Source: Planctomycetota bacterium
Lineage (GTDB): Bacteria; Planctomycetota; Planctomycetia; Pirellulales; Pirellulaceae
Assembly: GCA_014381825.1 (NCBI GenBank)
Contig: JACNKX010000092.1
Coordinates: 62,001-126,000 of the forward strand
Reading direction: 5' to 3'
DNA length: 64,000 nt
In this document: positions 18,267 through 27,757 of the stretch, one piece after another
How positions within the stretch are numbered: position 1 is the stretch's first letter
Layout: every line of letters starts with the position of its first letter
Notes under the pieces: generated by a model
Seen by the model: only the letters and a program-made list of their open reading frames with translations
Database searches by the model: none
What the model was told of the DNA's origin: nothing
Translations under genes and position numbers: made by a program

Positions 18267-19352
18267 TTGTCAGACGTGAATCTCCCCGGACCAAAGGGAC
18301 GCGGATCGTGGATCAATCCGCAGAGTCGCTTTGAGCGCCGGCGCACAGAGGATGATCTCGAACAAGTCGAAGGAGACGACGAATTCTTCGAGGCGCGGCG
18401 TTCGGTCAAAACTCTCTACCTGTCCGACGAGACGCTGAGCATCGTCAGCGAGAACAGCAGCCCGGACATCCCGTTTCGTTACAGCATCAATCCGTATCGC
18501 GGCTGTGCCCACGGTTGCAGTTACTGCTATGCGCGACCGACACACGAATACCTGGGAATGAACGCAGGGCTCGACTTCGAGTCGAAGATCCTTGTCAAAC
18601 ATCGCGCCCCAGAGCTGCTGCGCGATTGGCTTGCGAGGCCGAAGTACGAACCAGAGACTATTGTCTTCTCCGGCGTCACCGATTGTTATCAGCCTGCAGA
18701 ACTGGATTTCCAATTGACTCGACGGTGTCTGGAAGTAGTTCTCGAAGCTCGCCAACCAATTGGAATCATTACTAAGAACGCACTGGTGACGCGCGACTTG
18801 GATTTGCTTCGCAAGATGGCGGTCCATAATCTCGCGAGAGTTACGCTGAGCGTCACGACCCTTGAGCCGCGACTTGCTCGCGAGATGGAACCGCGAACGA
18901 GCAGCCCGAATGCTCGCCTCCGCGCGATCTCTGAGCTTGCAGATGCGGGTGTACCGGCGAGCGTCATGATCGGTCCGGTTATCCCCGGACTGAACGATGT
19001 CGAGCTCCCTCGGATTCTGCAAGCTGCGCGCGACGCTGGTGCGATGACCGCGAGCTACATCCTGCTGCGATTGCCTTTGACTGTGCGGCCAGTCTTTTTG
19101 GAGTGGCTTGAACGCACTCAGCCAGCGGCGCGCGATCGCGTCGTGTCGCGGATTCGGTCGGTGCGTGGCGGGGAATTGAGCGACTCGCAATTCGGGACGC
19201 GAATGCGTGGCGAGGGTGCGATCGCAAAACAGATCGAGCAGACATTTCGTGTCTTCTCTCAAAAGTATGACCTTGACGGTGATCTTCCCGAACTCGACAC
19301 GTCGCAGTTTCAGCGACCACGTGGCTCGTCAGGCCAATTGCATCTGTTCTGA
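18267..19352 (+). CDS. Radical SAM protein, PA0069/SPL-like family
   Basis: A 361-aa iron-sulfur enzyme. The cluster-binding motif C80-x3-C84-x2-C87 (GCAHGCSYCYAR) lies within YSINPYRGC, characteristic of the PA0069 family related to spore photoproduct lyase. The reaction is not established for this family; roles in nucleic-acid chemistry have been proposed on similarity alone. The start is TTG at 18267 with a GAGAGG ribosome site 8 nt upstream (18253-18258); a GTG at 18276 is an alternative. The next gene, an ABC transporter ATPase, begins about 50 bp downstream but has its own likely -10 box. Confidence 0.85.
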   Translation: MSDVNLPGPKGRGSWINPQSRFERRRTEDDLEQVEGDDEFFEARRSVKTLYLSDETLSIVSENSSPDIPFRYSINPYRGCAHGCSYCYARPTHEYLGMNAGLDFESKILVKHRAPELLRDWLARPKYEPETIVFSGVTDCYQPAELDFQLTRRCLEVVLEARQPIGIITKNALVTRDLDLLRKMAVHNLARVTLSVTTLEPRLAREMEPRTSSPNARLRAISELADAGVPASVMIGPVIPGLNDVELPRILQAARDAGAMTASYILLRLPLTVRPVFLEWLERTQPAARDRVVSRIRSVRGGELSDSQFGTRMRGEGAIAKQIEQTFRVFSQKYDLDGDLPELDTSQFQRPRGSSGQLHLF

Positions 19353-19385
19353 TTCAGCCACCTCTGAATTGGTCCGTTGCTGCGA

Positions 19386-19391
19386 TACAAT
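19386..19391 (+). promoter_or_regulatory. Likely -10 element for the ABC importer operon
   Basis: TACAAT lies 9 nt before ATG 19401. A transcript from it would have a leader of only about 2-3 nt, and no ribosome site is present. The -35 region is weak. Confidence 0.4.
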
Positions 19392-19400
19392 CCTGACGCC

Positions 19401-20159
19401 ATGATTCAACTCCAAAACGCAAGCCTGTCCTACGATCTCGCGACGCAAGTCTTAGACAAGATCACGCTCAGCGTCGGGCGGGGCGAGTTCGTGTCCTTGT
19501 TAGGCCCGTCAGGTTGTGGTAAGTCGACCCTCCTGCGACTGATCGCGGGGCTTGTGGAACCTTCACACGGACAGCTGACGGTCGGCGGCCAACCTGCTCG
19601 ACGCTTTCGGCAAACTAGCAACGGCATCTCACTTGTCTTCCAAGAGCCGCGACTCTTACCGTGGCGCAACGTTACCCGCAACATCGCGCTCCCTCTGGAA
19701 CTCTCCAGGGTCGATCGAGCGGATCAGCAAGCGTTCATCGAAGCAAGTCTCGAGCTGATCGGCTTAGGACCGCAAGATGCGGCGAAATATCCGCGCATGC
19801 TTTCGGGTGGCATGAGAATGCGAGTTGCCTTGGCGCGGGCGTTGGTCACCAAGCCGAGCGTATTGCTGCTCGACGAGCCATTCTCGGCGTTGGACGAGCT
19901 GCTCCGCCAGCAGCTGAACGAGGAGTTGCTTCGCATTTGGAGAGAACGCGCTCCCACGACCGTCTTCGTGACGCATAACGTCTCCGAGGCAATCTTTCTC
20001 AGCCAGCGAGTCGTTGTCATGGCGGACCATCCTGGGCGCATCAAGGCGACCGTCGATGTTCCTTTTGAATACCCGCGATCCCACACGCTGCGTGCGACGA
20101 GAGAGTTTGCAACGCTCGTCGGCGAAGTGAGCGATCTGTTGAGGGTGGAGACGACATGA
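19401..20159 (+). CDS. ABC transporter ATP-binding protein (nitrate/sulfonate/THI5 class)
   Basis: ATPase subunit of an importer, 252 aa. It shows Walker A GPSGCGKST (35-43), the signature LSGGMRMRVALARAL, Walker B VLLLDEPFSALDE and the switch His in VFVTHNVSEA. The family matches SsuB/TauB/ThiZ. ATG 19401 (MIQLQNASL) is chosen over an upstream in-frame start that overlaps a probable promoter. Its TGA overlaps the ATG of the permease gene by 4 bp (ATGA), so the two are translationally coupled. The NMT1/THI5-type binding protein downstream suggests a pyrimidine, nitrate, sulfonate or related substrate. Confidence 0.9.
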   Translation: MIQLQNASLSYDLATQVLDKITLSVGRGEFVSLLGPSGCGKSTLLRLIAGLVEPSHGQLTVGGQPARRFRQTSNGISLVFQEPRLLPWRNVTRNIALPLELSRVDRADQQAFIEASLELIGLGPQDAAKYPRMLSGGMRMRVALARALVTKPSVLLLDEPFSALDELLRQQLNEELLRIWRERAPTTVFVTHNVSEAIFLSQRVVVMADHPGRIKATVDVPFEYPRSHTLRATREFATLVGEVSDLLRVETT

Positions 20160-20932
20160 AATCCGTTCGTGAGATCGCCTTGGTCGTGCTGTCGCCGATT
20201 GCCTTCTTCTTGTTGGTGATTCTGGTCTGGCAACTGACCAAACAGATCGGACAGATACCGCCATACGTGCTCCCAAGTCCCATCGCGGTCGGCCGCACTG
20301 CGTGGACCGGGCGATCGGTGTTGTGCGGCGCCGTTGCACTGACTGGCGCCGCAGCGCTCTGCGGCTTCGCCGCCAGCTTGATCGTCGGGACTTTGATCGC
20401 GTTTTCGTTTTCGTTCTCGCGGTTCGTCAAAGCCAGCTGCTATCCCTACGCCATCTTTCTGCAAACCGTTCCCATCGTCGCGATTGCCCCGCTGATCGTC
20501 GTGTGGTTCGGCTACGGATTTCAAAGCGTGGCCTTGATTGCGTTCATCATCAGCCTGTTCCCGATCATTACGAATGCCACTACCGGCTTGACCAACGTCG
20601 ATCGCGATCTTGTCGATCTTTTCGAATTGCACAACGCAAACCGCTGGCAAGTGTTGTTCAAGCTGCGAGTTCCCGCGGCGGTTCCCTATCTGGTGACGGG
20701 AGCGCGCGTCTCCAGCGGGATGGCGGTGATCGGAGCGATCGTCGGCGAGTTTTTCGCGGGGTATGGCGGCGTGCGAAGCGGCTTAGGCTTCCTGATCGTG
20801 GACGGCACGAATAACCTGAAGACGGACCAGTTGTTCGCGGCCGTCATCGCCTCCACGGCGCTCGGCATGGCCGTCTTCGCCGTTGTCAACATCGTGGGTG
20901 CAACGGTGTTAGCTCGCTGGTATCATGCGTGA
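20156..20932 (+). CDS. ABC transporter permease (SsuC/TauC/ThiX class)
   Basis: Inner-membrane channel subunit of 258 aa with about six hydrophobic segments. The cytoplasmic coupling loop reads ELHNANRWQVLFKLRVPAA, a version of the EAA motif that docks to the ATPase. It starts inside the stop region of the ATPase gene (ATGA overlap) and is followed 42 bp later by the binding-protein gene, so all three make one importer. Substrate unknown. Confidence 0.9.
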   Translation: MKSVREIALVVLSPIAFFLLVILVWQLTKQIGQIPPYVLPSPIAVGRTAWTGRSVLCGAVALTGAAALCGFAASLIVGTLIAFSFSFSRFVKASCYPYAIFLQTVPIVAIAPLIVVWFGYGFQSVALIAFIISLFPIITNATTGLTNVDRDLVDLFELHNANRWQVLFKLRVPAAVPYLVTGARVSSGMAVIGAIVGEFFAGYGGVRSGLGFLIVDGTNNLKTDQLFAAVIASTALGMAVFAVVNIVGATVLARWYHA

Positions 20933-20974
20933 TCTGACTAAAACACAGACTTCGCGAAAGAGCGAGATTGCGTC

Positions 20975-21967
20975 ATGAAGTTACACTGTTGGTTCGTGAT
21001 TGTTGGCTGGACCCTGTTAGCCGGTTGCGGTCGACCGTCCGGCGATACTGGGTCAACCGGACCTGACGCATCAAAGAGCGATGCCCAGCCGCTCGAACCG
21101 GTAAGCCTGATGCTGAATTGGTATCCAGAAGCCGAACACGGTGGCTATTATGCCGCGTTGGTTCACGGCTACTTCGAGGACGCAGGACTCGACGTGACGA
21201 TCATCCCCGGTGGCCCGAACGCGCCGGTCGTGCAACAGGCTGCGCGAGGTGCGGTCGACTTTGGCGTCACAAACGCCGATCGAATTGTCTCTGCGCGAGC
21301 TCAGGATGCTAGGCTCAAGGCTCTTCTGGCACCGTTGGCGAACAGCCCGCGGTGCTTACTGGTTCACGGCGACTCCGGGATTGAAACGTTCGATCAGTTA
21401 CAAAACGTCACGATGATGATGAGTCGCGAACATGCTTGGGCCCAGTTCTTGATTAAGAAGTTACCTCTCGATGGCGTGAAGATTGTTCCAAACAGCGCGA
21501 GCTTAGCTCCGTTTCTGGCTGATCCGCGAGCGGCCAAGCAGGGCTATATCATCAGCGAGCCGTTCGTCGCGAAAAGCGAAGGGGCAAGCGTTCGGAGCTT
21601 ATTGGTAGCTGACTTCGGATTTAACCCTTACACCAGCGTCTTAATGACTCGCGACGAAACGGTCGAGCAACGTCCCAAGTTAGTGCAGAAAGTAATTGAA
21701 GCAAGTCGTCGCGGCTGGGAGAAGTATCTAGCTGACCCAACGGAAACGAATCAGCGAATTCACGAACTCAATCCCGAGATGAGCCTTGAGATTTTGGACT
21801 TCGGCGTTCAAGCGCTCAATGAACACTGCATCGACTTGGATGTCGAGACGGGAAAATTCGGTCGCATGACAAGCGAACGATGGAGTACGCTCGTCTCGCA
21901 GCTCGTTGAACTCGAAATGCTTGAGCCTGGAGTGGTCGAACCTGCGTCGTTGTTTCTGGCGGAATAG
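20975..21967 (+). CDS. ABC substrate-binding lipoprotein, NMT1/THI5-like
   Basis: Periplasmic-side solute-binding lipoprotein of 330 aa. The signal peptide ends in the lipobox LLAGC with C18 as the lipidated residue. The mature protein begins the NMT1/THI5-like fold with LMLNWYPEAEHGGYYAAL, close in style to ThiY proteins that bind a thiamine pyrimidine precursor, and contains GVTNADRIVSARAQ. I cannot tell a thiamine-precursor binder from a nitrate, sulfonate or taurine binder. No convincing TPP riboswitch lies upstream, which weakens the thiamine reading. Third gene of the 19401-21967 operon. Confidence 0.85.
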   Translation: MKLHCWFVIVGWTLLAGCGRPSGDTGSTGPDASKSDAQPLEPVSLMLNWYPEAEHGGYYAALVHGYFEDAGLDVTIIPGGPNAPVVQQAARGAVDFGVTNADRIVSARAQDARLKALLAPLANSPRCLLVHGDSGIETFDQLQNVTMMMSREHAWAQFLIKKLPLDGVKIVPNSASLAPFLADPRAAKQGYIISEPFVAKSEGASVRSLLVADFGFNPYTSVLMTRDETVEQRPKLVQKVIEASRRGWEKYLADPTETNQRIHELNPEMSLEILDFGVQALNEHCIDLDVETGKFGRMTSERWSTLVSQLVELEMLEPGVVEPASLFLAE

Positions 21968-22059
21968 ACGTAAAGCGCACGCGTCGCGATTTGTCCGTAG
22001 GATGGAGTTGTACTCCGTCACTTCCCGAGTCGGACTACAATTCCGGCCTCCGCGATCGA

Positions 22060-23745
22060 CTACTTCGTCTTGCGATGTTGCGTAATCAACGCATGCATGA
22101 CGTCGCTGCGACGAACGACGCCCAGTAATTCGTGGGGCTCGTCGCGATTGATAACTGGAATGCAGTCGTCCGTTTCGGCTTGAAACAATTCGAATGCATT
22201 CGCCGCCGGTTCGTCGGGATACAGTAATGCATCGGTTTCAGTCGCCAAGTCCTCGGCTCGAACGAGTTGCGTGACGGTGTTATCGAACATGACGTTGCTC
22301 AACAGCGGATAGCGGATGACGCCGACGACTTGCATTCGATCATTGACCACCGGATAGGTGTTGTCGTGGCTGTGCTCGATGTACGCGATAATCGCTTCAA
22401 AATTCGCCGACTGACTTATGCCCTTGCTCTTGCGGAGCAAATCGCTGACTTTGACTTGGCTGGTTGTCGATGTGGTCGGTGCCGATCTTCTCAGCGCAGT
22501 TCTAAAGCGATCAGTGAGAGAGCGAAGTTGACCGAGCGGCGTGCTGCTCGTGTGCCGAATCGCTTGAGCCAAAGGAACTTCACCCGTCCGCAACAACGAT
22601 TGCCGAATGAACAGCGGACCGATGATCTCGAAGACAACGACGGAACCCAAGATGATGTCTTGAATCGGTTTACCCAGGATCGGGTCGCGATGCACCGCGA
22701 TCGTCGCCAAGGCGATTGCAGCACCAGCTTGTGCAAACAGACAACTGCCCAGCCAATGGCGAACCTCCAGTGGCTGCCGCGTCGCACGTGCAGCGCCATA
22801 AACACCGAGCCACTTGCCGGCGAGGCGACAAACGATATAGATCGCACCAATCTTCCCGACGGTAATGAACGCCGTGACGTCAAGCTCGGTTCCGTGGACG
22901 GCAAAGAACAGCACAGCCAAGAGGCCCGACAAGTGATCCAGCTCGTCGACGATCTTACCTTTCATGTCCGATGTGTTAGCAACCGTTACTCCCATCACGA
23001 GGAAGGTCAACATATAGGGAATGTCAAACGTTTCGCAGACACCGAGCAGAAACGTTGTCGCAGCGACCAGCAGAACGAGCCAGCGCTTCATATTCAGCAG
23101 GCCGCATCCGTAACTGACGATCAAACCTCCGGCGACACCCAACGCCATCGAACCTGCGATGTTCTGTAATAGCGTTCCCAGCTGATGCTCGAGCGGAACG
23201 TGAAGCTTTCCCTGCATAAGATGGATGGCGAGGAAGGCAAGTTCGAACAAGACGATGCACGCAAAGTTGTTTACCGCCACGAGAAAGCCTGTACTCTCGG
23301 TGACAGGACCTTCTGATCGGAACTCTTTCAATACGAGAATCGTCGTCGCTGGCGCGGTTGCGACCGCGAGGCAACCTAGCAACAACGCCATGCTGCCTGG
23401 ACAACCAAACAAGTAAAGGCCCACGGTTACGAGACCACACGTGAGCGCGATCTCCGCCGCCGAAAGAGCGAGGCAATGGGCAGCCACTCGACGCACCTTG
23501 GTGAACGTGAACTCACACCCAAGATTGAACAAGACGACCGCCATCGCCAGCTTCAACACCGGGTCGAACAACTCGGCATGCCCATCCGGAATCAGGTTCA
23601 GCACGCTTGGTCCGACCAGCAAGCCGACCAGAAGGTACGCCGTCACCTTGGGCAAGTGCAATAGATCGGCGAACACACCTGCTGCTAGGCAAACGCCCAG
23701 CAACAGCCCGAGCGTACTTGCGATATGTAGATCAAATCCGACCAT
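22060..23745 (-). CDS. CPA2-type cation/proton antiporter with CBS pair
   Basis: Membrane antiporter of the Kef/NhaS family, 561 aa from the chosen start. About a dozen hydrophobic segments fill residues 5-380, including LPKVTAYLLVGLLVGPSVL and LFNLGCEFTF, typical of the CPA2 fold. The cytoplasmic tail (about 430-560) carries two CBS motifs (YPVVNDRMQVVGVIRY and CIPVINRDEPHELLGVVRR), expected to bind adenine nucleotides and gate transport. ATG 23745 is preferred over an in-frame TTG at 23769 because GGTGA lies 5 nt upstream. It converges on the ABC operon. Ion specificity (Na or K) cannot be read from sequence. Confidence 0.85.
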   Translation of the reverse strand: MVGFDLHIASTLGLLLGVCLAAGVFADLLHLPKVTAYLLVGLLVGPSVLNLIPDGHAELFDPVLKLAMAVVLFNLGCEFTFTKVRRVAAHCLALSAAEIALTCGLVTVGLYLFGCPGSMALLLGCLAVATAPATTILVLKEFRSEGPVTESTGFLVAVNNFACIVLFELAFLAIHLMQGKLHVPLEHQLGTLLQNIAGSMALGVAGGLIVSYGCGLLNMKRWLVLLVAATTFLLGVCETFDIPYMLTFLVMGVTVANTSDMKGKIVDELDHLSGLLAVLFFAVHGTELDVTAFITVGKIGAIYIVCRLAGKWLGVYGAARATRQPLEVRHWLGSCLFAQAGAAIALATIAVHRDPILGKPIQDIILGSVVVFEIIGPLFIRQSLLRTGEVPLAQAIRHTSSTPLGQLRSLTDRFRTALRRSAPTTSTTSQVKVSDLLRKSKGISQSANFEAIIAYIEHSHDNTYPVVNDRMQVVGVIRYPLLSNVMFDNTVTQLVRAEDLATETDALLYPDEPAANAFELFQAETDDCIPVINRDEPHELLGVVRRSDVMHALITQHRKTK

Positions 23746-24056
23746 CAAGTCACCGAATGTATCAATCAAAACGGCATAGTGGAGTCACCACGCACAATGA
23801 TCTAGAGTTCTACCCCTAACCGAACGGAGCGAGAATGCCTGTTTCCCAGCTTCTCAAACTTAGGCTGCCATCGGTTGTGCCATAGCGAATCGATTCAGGC
23901 TGTAGAAAAATCGGGTCGATGTGCAACGATTACACGGCTGATGACTATTGGGAAGCCAAAGTTGAGCTTGTGCCATACGGTCGTACTTGCCATCAACATC
24001 TCAAACAGGAGACTACCGATCACAACATATCGCACAGAGAGTTGTCGGCACGCGAC
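23746..24056. other. Intergenic region, no gene supported
   Basis: These 311 bp lie between the antiporter start and the end of the TrmH-family gene. A plus-strand frame beginning at 23919 runs into the antisense strand of the methyltransferase gene and has no recognisable family, so it was not accepted. The antiporter promoter should be here, but I could not pick a clear one. Confidence 0.5.
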
Positions 24057-24857
24057 TCATTCATCTCCGCGCTGGCGGATGGCTTCGTAGAACAAGATCG
24101 CTGCCGTCACGGATACGTTGAGGCTGTCGCCGATTCCACGCATCGGTAGTGAGATGGGGATGATGCCTTCCCCTCGCCAAACGCTCGAAAGCCCTTCAGC
24201 TTCGCTGCCGAGTACAACAGCGGAATGCCCACAGTAGTTGACCTTCGTGTAATCGACGACCGCGTCGACATGCGTCGCGTAGATTTGGAAATCGGCTTGC
24301 CGCAGCCAGGCTAGCGCTTCGTCGCAGGAACAGGTGAGCAACGGGATCGAGAAGATGGTTCCAGCGCTGGCACGAATCGAATTGGGGTTGTAGAGGTCGG
24401 TTCCTGCGTCGGTGACGATCACCGCAGAAACTCCTGCCGCATCGGCACTTCGAAGGATGGCTCCGACGTTGCCTGGTTTCTCGACGTTCTCCAAGACGGC
24501 AACCAGCATCTGATTGTGTATCGCCAGACTGTTCAGGTCTGAGTTTGGAGGCTCTGCGATCGCAACAATTCCATCGAATCGGTCGCCAAAGGCGATCTTC
24601 TCAAGGACCGACTGATTCACGAACACCAACTCGCATCCGCTCTCAGCGAGGCACCGTTCCAAGGATTGCCCCTCCTCGCTTAACCCAGATTCGCAAATGA
24701 ACGTTTCTAAGATGTTGACGCCAGCGTCGAGCGCTCGCCCTATCTCGCGAATGCCATCAATGATGATTCGCTGCTGTTCACGACGACCGCGACGCTCGCG
24801 CAGCTTCGCAGCCGTTTTGATTCGCGGATTGTTGCGGCTCGTGATTAGTTCAGTCAT
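24057..24857 (-). CDS. TrmH/SpoU family RNA 2'-O-methyltransferase
   Basis: SPOUT-class methyltransferase of 266 aa that methylates a ribose in rRNA or tRNA using S-adenosylmethionine. The N-terminal substrate-binding domain starts ITSRNNPRIKTAAKLRERRG. The catalytic knot has ENVEKPGNVGAILRSADAAG, VVLGSEAEGLS and SLNVSVTAAILFYEA, the three SpoU motifs, in order. A longer frame opens further upstream, but ATG 24857 (MTELITSRN) matches the family N-terminus. The target nucleotide is unknown. It follows another RNA methyltransferase gene by 59 bp on the same strand, so the pair may be co-transcribed. Confidence 0.9.
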   Translation of the reverse strand: MTELITSRNNPRIKTAAKLRERRGRREQQRIIIDGIREIGRALDAGVNILETFICESGLSEEGQSLERCLAESGCELVFVNQSVLEKIAFGDRFDGIVAIAEPPNSDLNSLAIHNQMLVAVLENVEKPGNVGAILRSADAAGVSAVIVTDAGTDLYNPNSIRASAGTIFSIPLLTCSCDEALAWLRQADFQIYATHVDAVVDYTKVNYCGHSAVVLGSEAEGLSSVWRGEGIIPISLPMRGIGDSLNVSVTAAILFYEAIRQRGDE

Positions 24858-24916
24858 TGTTCTAATACGTGGCGACGGCTTGCCGTTATACGAATACGTG
24901 TTGGTCGCTCGTAATC

Positions 24917-25768
24917 CTAGCAAGGCCAACGTGCAACGACACCGCTTGGTAGTTGTCGTCCGTCAATGCAGGTAAGAGTAAGCGGTTTTGCAGTCGCTCC
25001 GGCCTGGCAAGTTCCAAACACGGCGTCGGCAAGAATTGCTTCGACTTCAGGTGGCTCGAAACCGGGTGAGTGGCAAGTCAATAACATAAACGCGCGTTGG
25101 CCGTCTGTCAGCTCGGCGCAGGTTGTTAGGAGCGAATGCAAGTCACGAGTGATCTTCCAGGTTTCGCCTTTCGGACCATGCCCATAGCTGGGCGGATCGA
25201 GGATCACCGCGTCGTAGCGGTTTCCACGCTTTAGTTCCCGTTCCGCAAATCTTTTCGCGTCCTCTGTGATCCAGCGAATTGGCTTAATGTTTAAGCCAGA
25301 TAACTCGGCGTTACGCCTCGCCCAAGCCACCGTGTTCTTTGCGGAATCAACGTGAACGACCTCAGCTCCCGCAGCAGCTGCCGCCAATGTGCTGCCGCCG
25401 GTGTAGGCAAATAGATTCAACACACGCAGCCGCCGTGATGCGCGGGCAACCTGTCTGACAATCCAATCCCAGTTTTCCGCTTGCTCGGGAAATACGCCGA
25501 GATGACCGAACGGTGTCGGCTGAAGCTGGACTGCAAAGTCGCCGTGTGCGAGCGTCCACGCGGACGGTAATGCGGTAGCAGGCTTCCACCGTCCTTCGTC
25601 GCCTAGCGTGCGTTCGTAACGAGCGTCGGCCTTCTTCCACTCAGCAGTCGCCGCTTTGCGAGTGTCCTCGGCAGCCGGACAAGCTCGGTCGAGCGTGTAT
25701 GCTCCGAAGCGTTCTAACTTCCGGCCAGCGCCGAAGTCGAGCAGTTGATACTGATCCGCATCGAACAT
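24917..25768 (-). CDS. Class I SAM-dependent rRNA methyltransferase (RlmI-like)
   Basis: A 283-aa Rossmann-fold enzyme. The SAM site is VLNLFAYTGGSTLAAAAAGA and the catalytic region is DAVILDPPSYGHG, typical of the RlmI/RlmK group of 23S rRNA methyltransferases. It lacks an N-terminal PUA domain of full RlmI, beginning with a shorter OB-like segment instead (LERFGAYTLDRACPAA). It is followed by a second RNA methyltransferase gene and preceded by the symporter gene across 15 bp, so a longer minus-strand operon is possible. Confidence 0.85.
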   Translation of the reverse strand: MFDADQYQLLDFGAGRKLERFGAYTLDRACPAAEDTRKAATAEWKKADARYERTLGDEGRWKPATALPSAWTLAHGDFAVQLQPTPFGHLGVFPEQAENWDWIVRQVARASRRLRVLNLFAYTGGSTLAAAAAGAEVVHVDSAKNTVAWARRNAELSGLNIKPIRWITEDAKRFAERELKRGNRYDAVILDPPSYGHGPKGETWKITRDLHSLLTTCAELTDGQRAFMLLTCHSPGFEPPEVEAILADAVFGTCQAGATAKPLTLTCIDGRQLPSGVVARWPC

Positions 25769-25783
25769 AACGATCGCTCGGCG

Positions 25784-27757
25784 TTACGCTGACTCCGGGT
25801 TTGCTGATTGGGGGCTTGTCGTTTGCTCCGACTTTCCCGCAGTCATCAGGGAGACAACAATTAACGTCAGAAATCCCAATGGGATTGTGACGATACCGGG
25901 CTGGCTGAACGGCGCAATTGCGTCTTCGGCAGGAAGACCGTAGACGCCGGTAAACGTATCAGCGCTCAACAGGATCCAACCCAACGAACTGAACATGCCA
26001 ACCAAAATCGCTGTGATCACACCCTGGCGAGTGACGCCTTTCCAAAACAGGATCATGACGAGCGATGGCAGATTCGCGGACGCCGCCACACTGAACGCCC
26101 AACCGACGAGATAGCTTACGTTCATCCCCTGGAACAAAATCCCAAGGACGACCGCGATCGCTCCGACGACGACGGACGCGATCTTCGCCACTCTCACTTT
26201 TTCATGGTCGCTCATTTCAATTTTCAAGTAGCTGGACATTAAGTCGTGTGTCACCGCTCCAGCAGAAGCTAGAATCAATCCGCTAACGGTTCCAAGCACC
26301 GTCGTAAAGGCAATCGCGGAGATGGCTGCAAAGAGCCATTCATTCATGCTGCGTGCCAACAGCGGAGCCGCCATGTTACTGTTCGTGACGTCCATCGATC
26401 CGCTCGTCATTGCACCGAGTCCTAGATACAGCGTCAGCACGTAGAAGAAGCCGATACTGGCGATACCGACGATCGTACTTTTGCGAGCGCTCGACTCGTC
26501 TTTGACGGTGTAGTATCGAATTAGAATGTGGGGCAGCGACGCAGTACCACAGAACAGAGCCAACATCAGCGACAAAAAGTTCAATTTGTCGAGTGGCTTC
26601 TTGCTGCGAATACCTTTGAAACGCGGATGCTCGCCGGGGCGAAGGATCTGGCTGCCGGGTGTTGGTTTCTGGTAATAGACGGTCGTCTTAACGCCATCCG
26701 CGCCAGCGATAACTTGCTTGGGCCAAAGCACAACTTCGCTTTCTTGCAGCGTGCTGAAGAAAGACAACGGTCCCAATGAGCCGGACTTCGCTTCGCCGCC
26801 GTGCAACTTGCTCACGTAACCGATCGGATGCAGTTCGGGGTCACCTTTCTTCACACCTTTCGGCTGTCCGTTGACCCAGGTCTGTCCGTCACGTGTTTCG
26901 ACGGTTTGCGCCTCGCGCAGTCGAACGCTTCCGTTGCCGACATCCTCCTTGCTCCACACGGCCACGATCCCGGCGCTGTTTCGAGTTCGCACGAAGGGCG
27001 CGTCGCTCCATTCACCATCCGGAGGAACAACCTCGCTCTCTTCGAATCCAGGTTGCTGGCGAAGTTCGCCTGAGGTCGCCCATTCACTGATCGGGCCGCT
27101 TGAACGAAATTCGTGGCCATCGATGCCACCTTGTTTGGTCTCGAATCCGCGAGCCCAAATCATCACGGTCAGGATGGCACTAAACAGAACGAGCAGCGAG
27201 CCTTTGAGGAATTGCACCCACGTCGTTGATACCATCCCGGCAGTCACGACAATGATGATCACGGTTGCACCTACAATGACGACGCCCAGCCAGTGCGGAA
27301 AATTTAGAAGTGGCTGCACAAGAACGCCTGCGCCGACCATCTGTGGAATCAAGTAGAAGATGCTAACTGCAAGTGTGCTAATTCCAGCCGCGAGCTTGAT
27401 GCCCGGCGAGTTGAACTTGGAATCTAGCGCATCAGCAAATGTAAATTTTCCGAGCCGCTTCATGGGCTCAGCGACAACAAACAGAGCGACGATCCAGCCA
27501 GCAAGATAACCGATCGAATACAGAAACCCGTCGTAGCCATAGAACGCGATCATGCCGCAAATTCCGAGGAACGACGCGGCAGAAAGATAGTCGCCGGCAA
27601 ATGCGACGCCGTTCACGAACCACGGAATCTGCCCGTGGGCCGCGAAGTAACCCTGCGAGGATTTGGCTTTGCCACCAAGGTAGAAACTGATTCCGAGTGT
27701 CACCGCAACAAACGCGAAGAAGATTGCAATCGCGACGTAGGAGGCTTCATGAATCAT
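25784..27757 (-). CDS. Sodium:solute symporter, ActP-like, with large hydrophilic insert
   Basis: Membrane symporter of the SSS family, 657 aa, most like acetate permease ActP. Residues 5-200 and 393-645 hold the usual membrane helices, with GDYLSAASFLGICG near the first Na site. Between them (about 203-392) lies a hydrophilic stretch of about 190 residues, much larger than the corresponding loop of E. coli ActP. Its predicted location is outside or between helices; no catalytic motif is evident. It overlaps the small DUF485 gene upstream by 4 bp (ATGA). Typical substrates are short carboxylates such as acetate; the exact one is not established here. Confidence 0.85.
   Translation of the reverse strand: MIHEASYVAIAIFFAFVAVTLGISFYLGGKAKSSQGYFAAHGQIPWFVNGVAFAGDYLSAASFLGICGMIAFYGYDGFLYSIGYLAGWIVALFVVAEPMKRLGKFTFADALDSKFNSPGIKLAAGISTLAVSIFYLIPQMVGAGVLVQPLLNFPHWLGVVIVGATVIIIVVTAGMVSTTWVQFLKGSLLVLFSAILTVMIWARGFETKQGGIDGHEFRSSGPISEWATSGELRQQPGFEESEVVPPDGEWSDAPFVRTRNSAGIVAVWSKEDVGNGSVRLREAQTVETRDGQTWVNGQPKGVKKGDPELHPIGYVSKLHGGEAKSGSLGPLSFFSTLQESEVVLWPKQVIAGADGVKTTVYYQKPTPGSQILRPGEHPRFKGIRSKKPLDKLNFLSLMLALFCGTASLPHILIRYYTVKDESSARKSTIVGIASIGFFYVLTLYLGLGAMTSGSMDVTNSNMAAPLLARSMNEWLFAAISAIAFTTVLGTVSGLILASAGAVTHDLMSSYLKIEMSDHEKVRVAKIASVVVGAIAVVLGILFQGMNVSYLVGWAFSVAASANLPSLVMILFWKGVTRQGVITAILVGMFSSLGWILLSADTFTGVYGLPAEDAIAPFSQPGIVTIPLGFLTLIVVSLMTAGKSEQTTSPQSANPESA

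Noticed and set aside
18270-19262. Minus-strand reading frame of 330 codons
   Set aside because: It is antisense to the radical SAM gene, which has a clear CxxxCxxC motif and ribosome site. The antisense product has no recognisable family.
19724-20650. Minus-strand frame of 308 codons
   Set aside because: It is antisense to two ABC transporter genes with complete motifs, and its product is compositionally odd.
23919-24149. Plus-strand frame in the antiporter/TrmH gap
   Set aside because: No family signature, and its end overlaps the methyltransferase gene in antisense.
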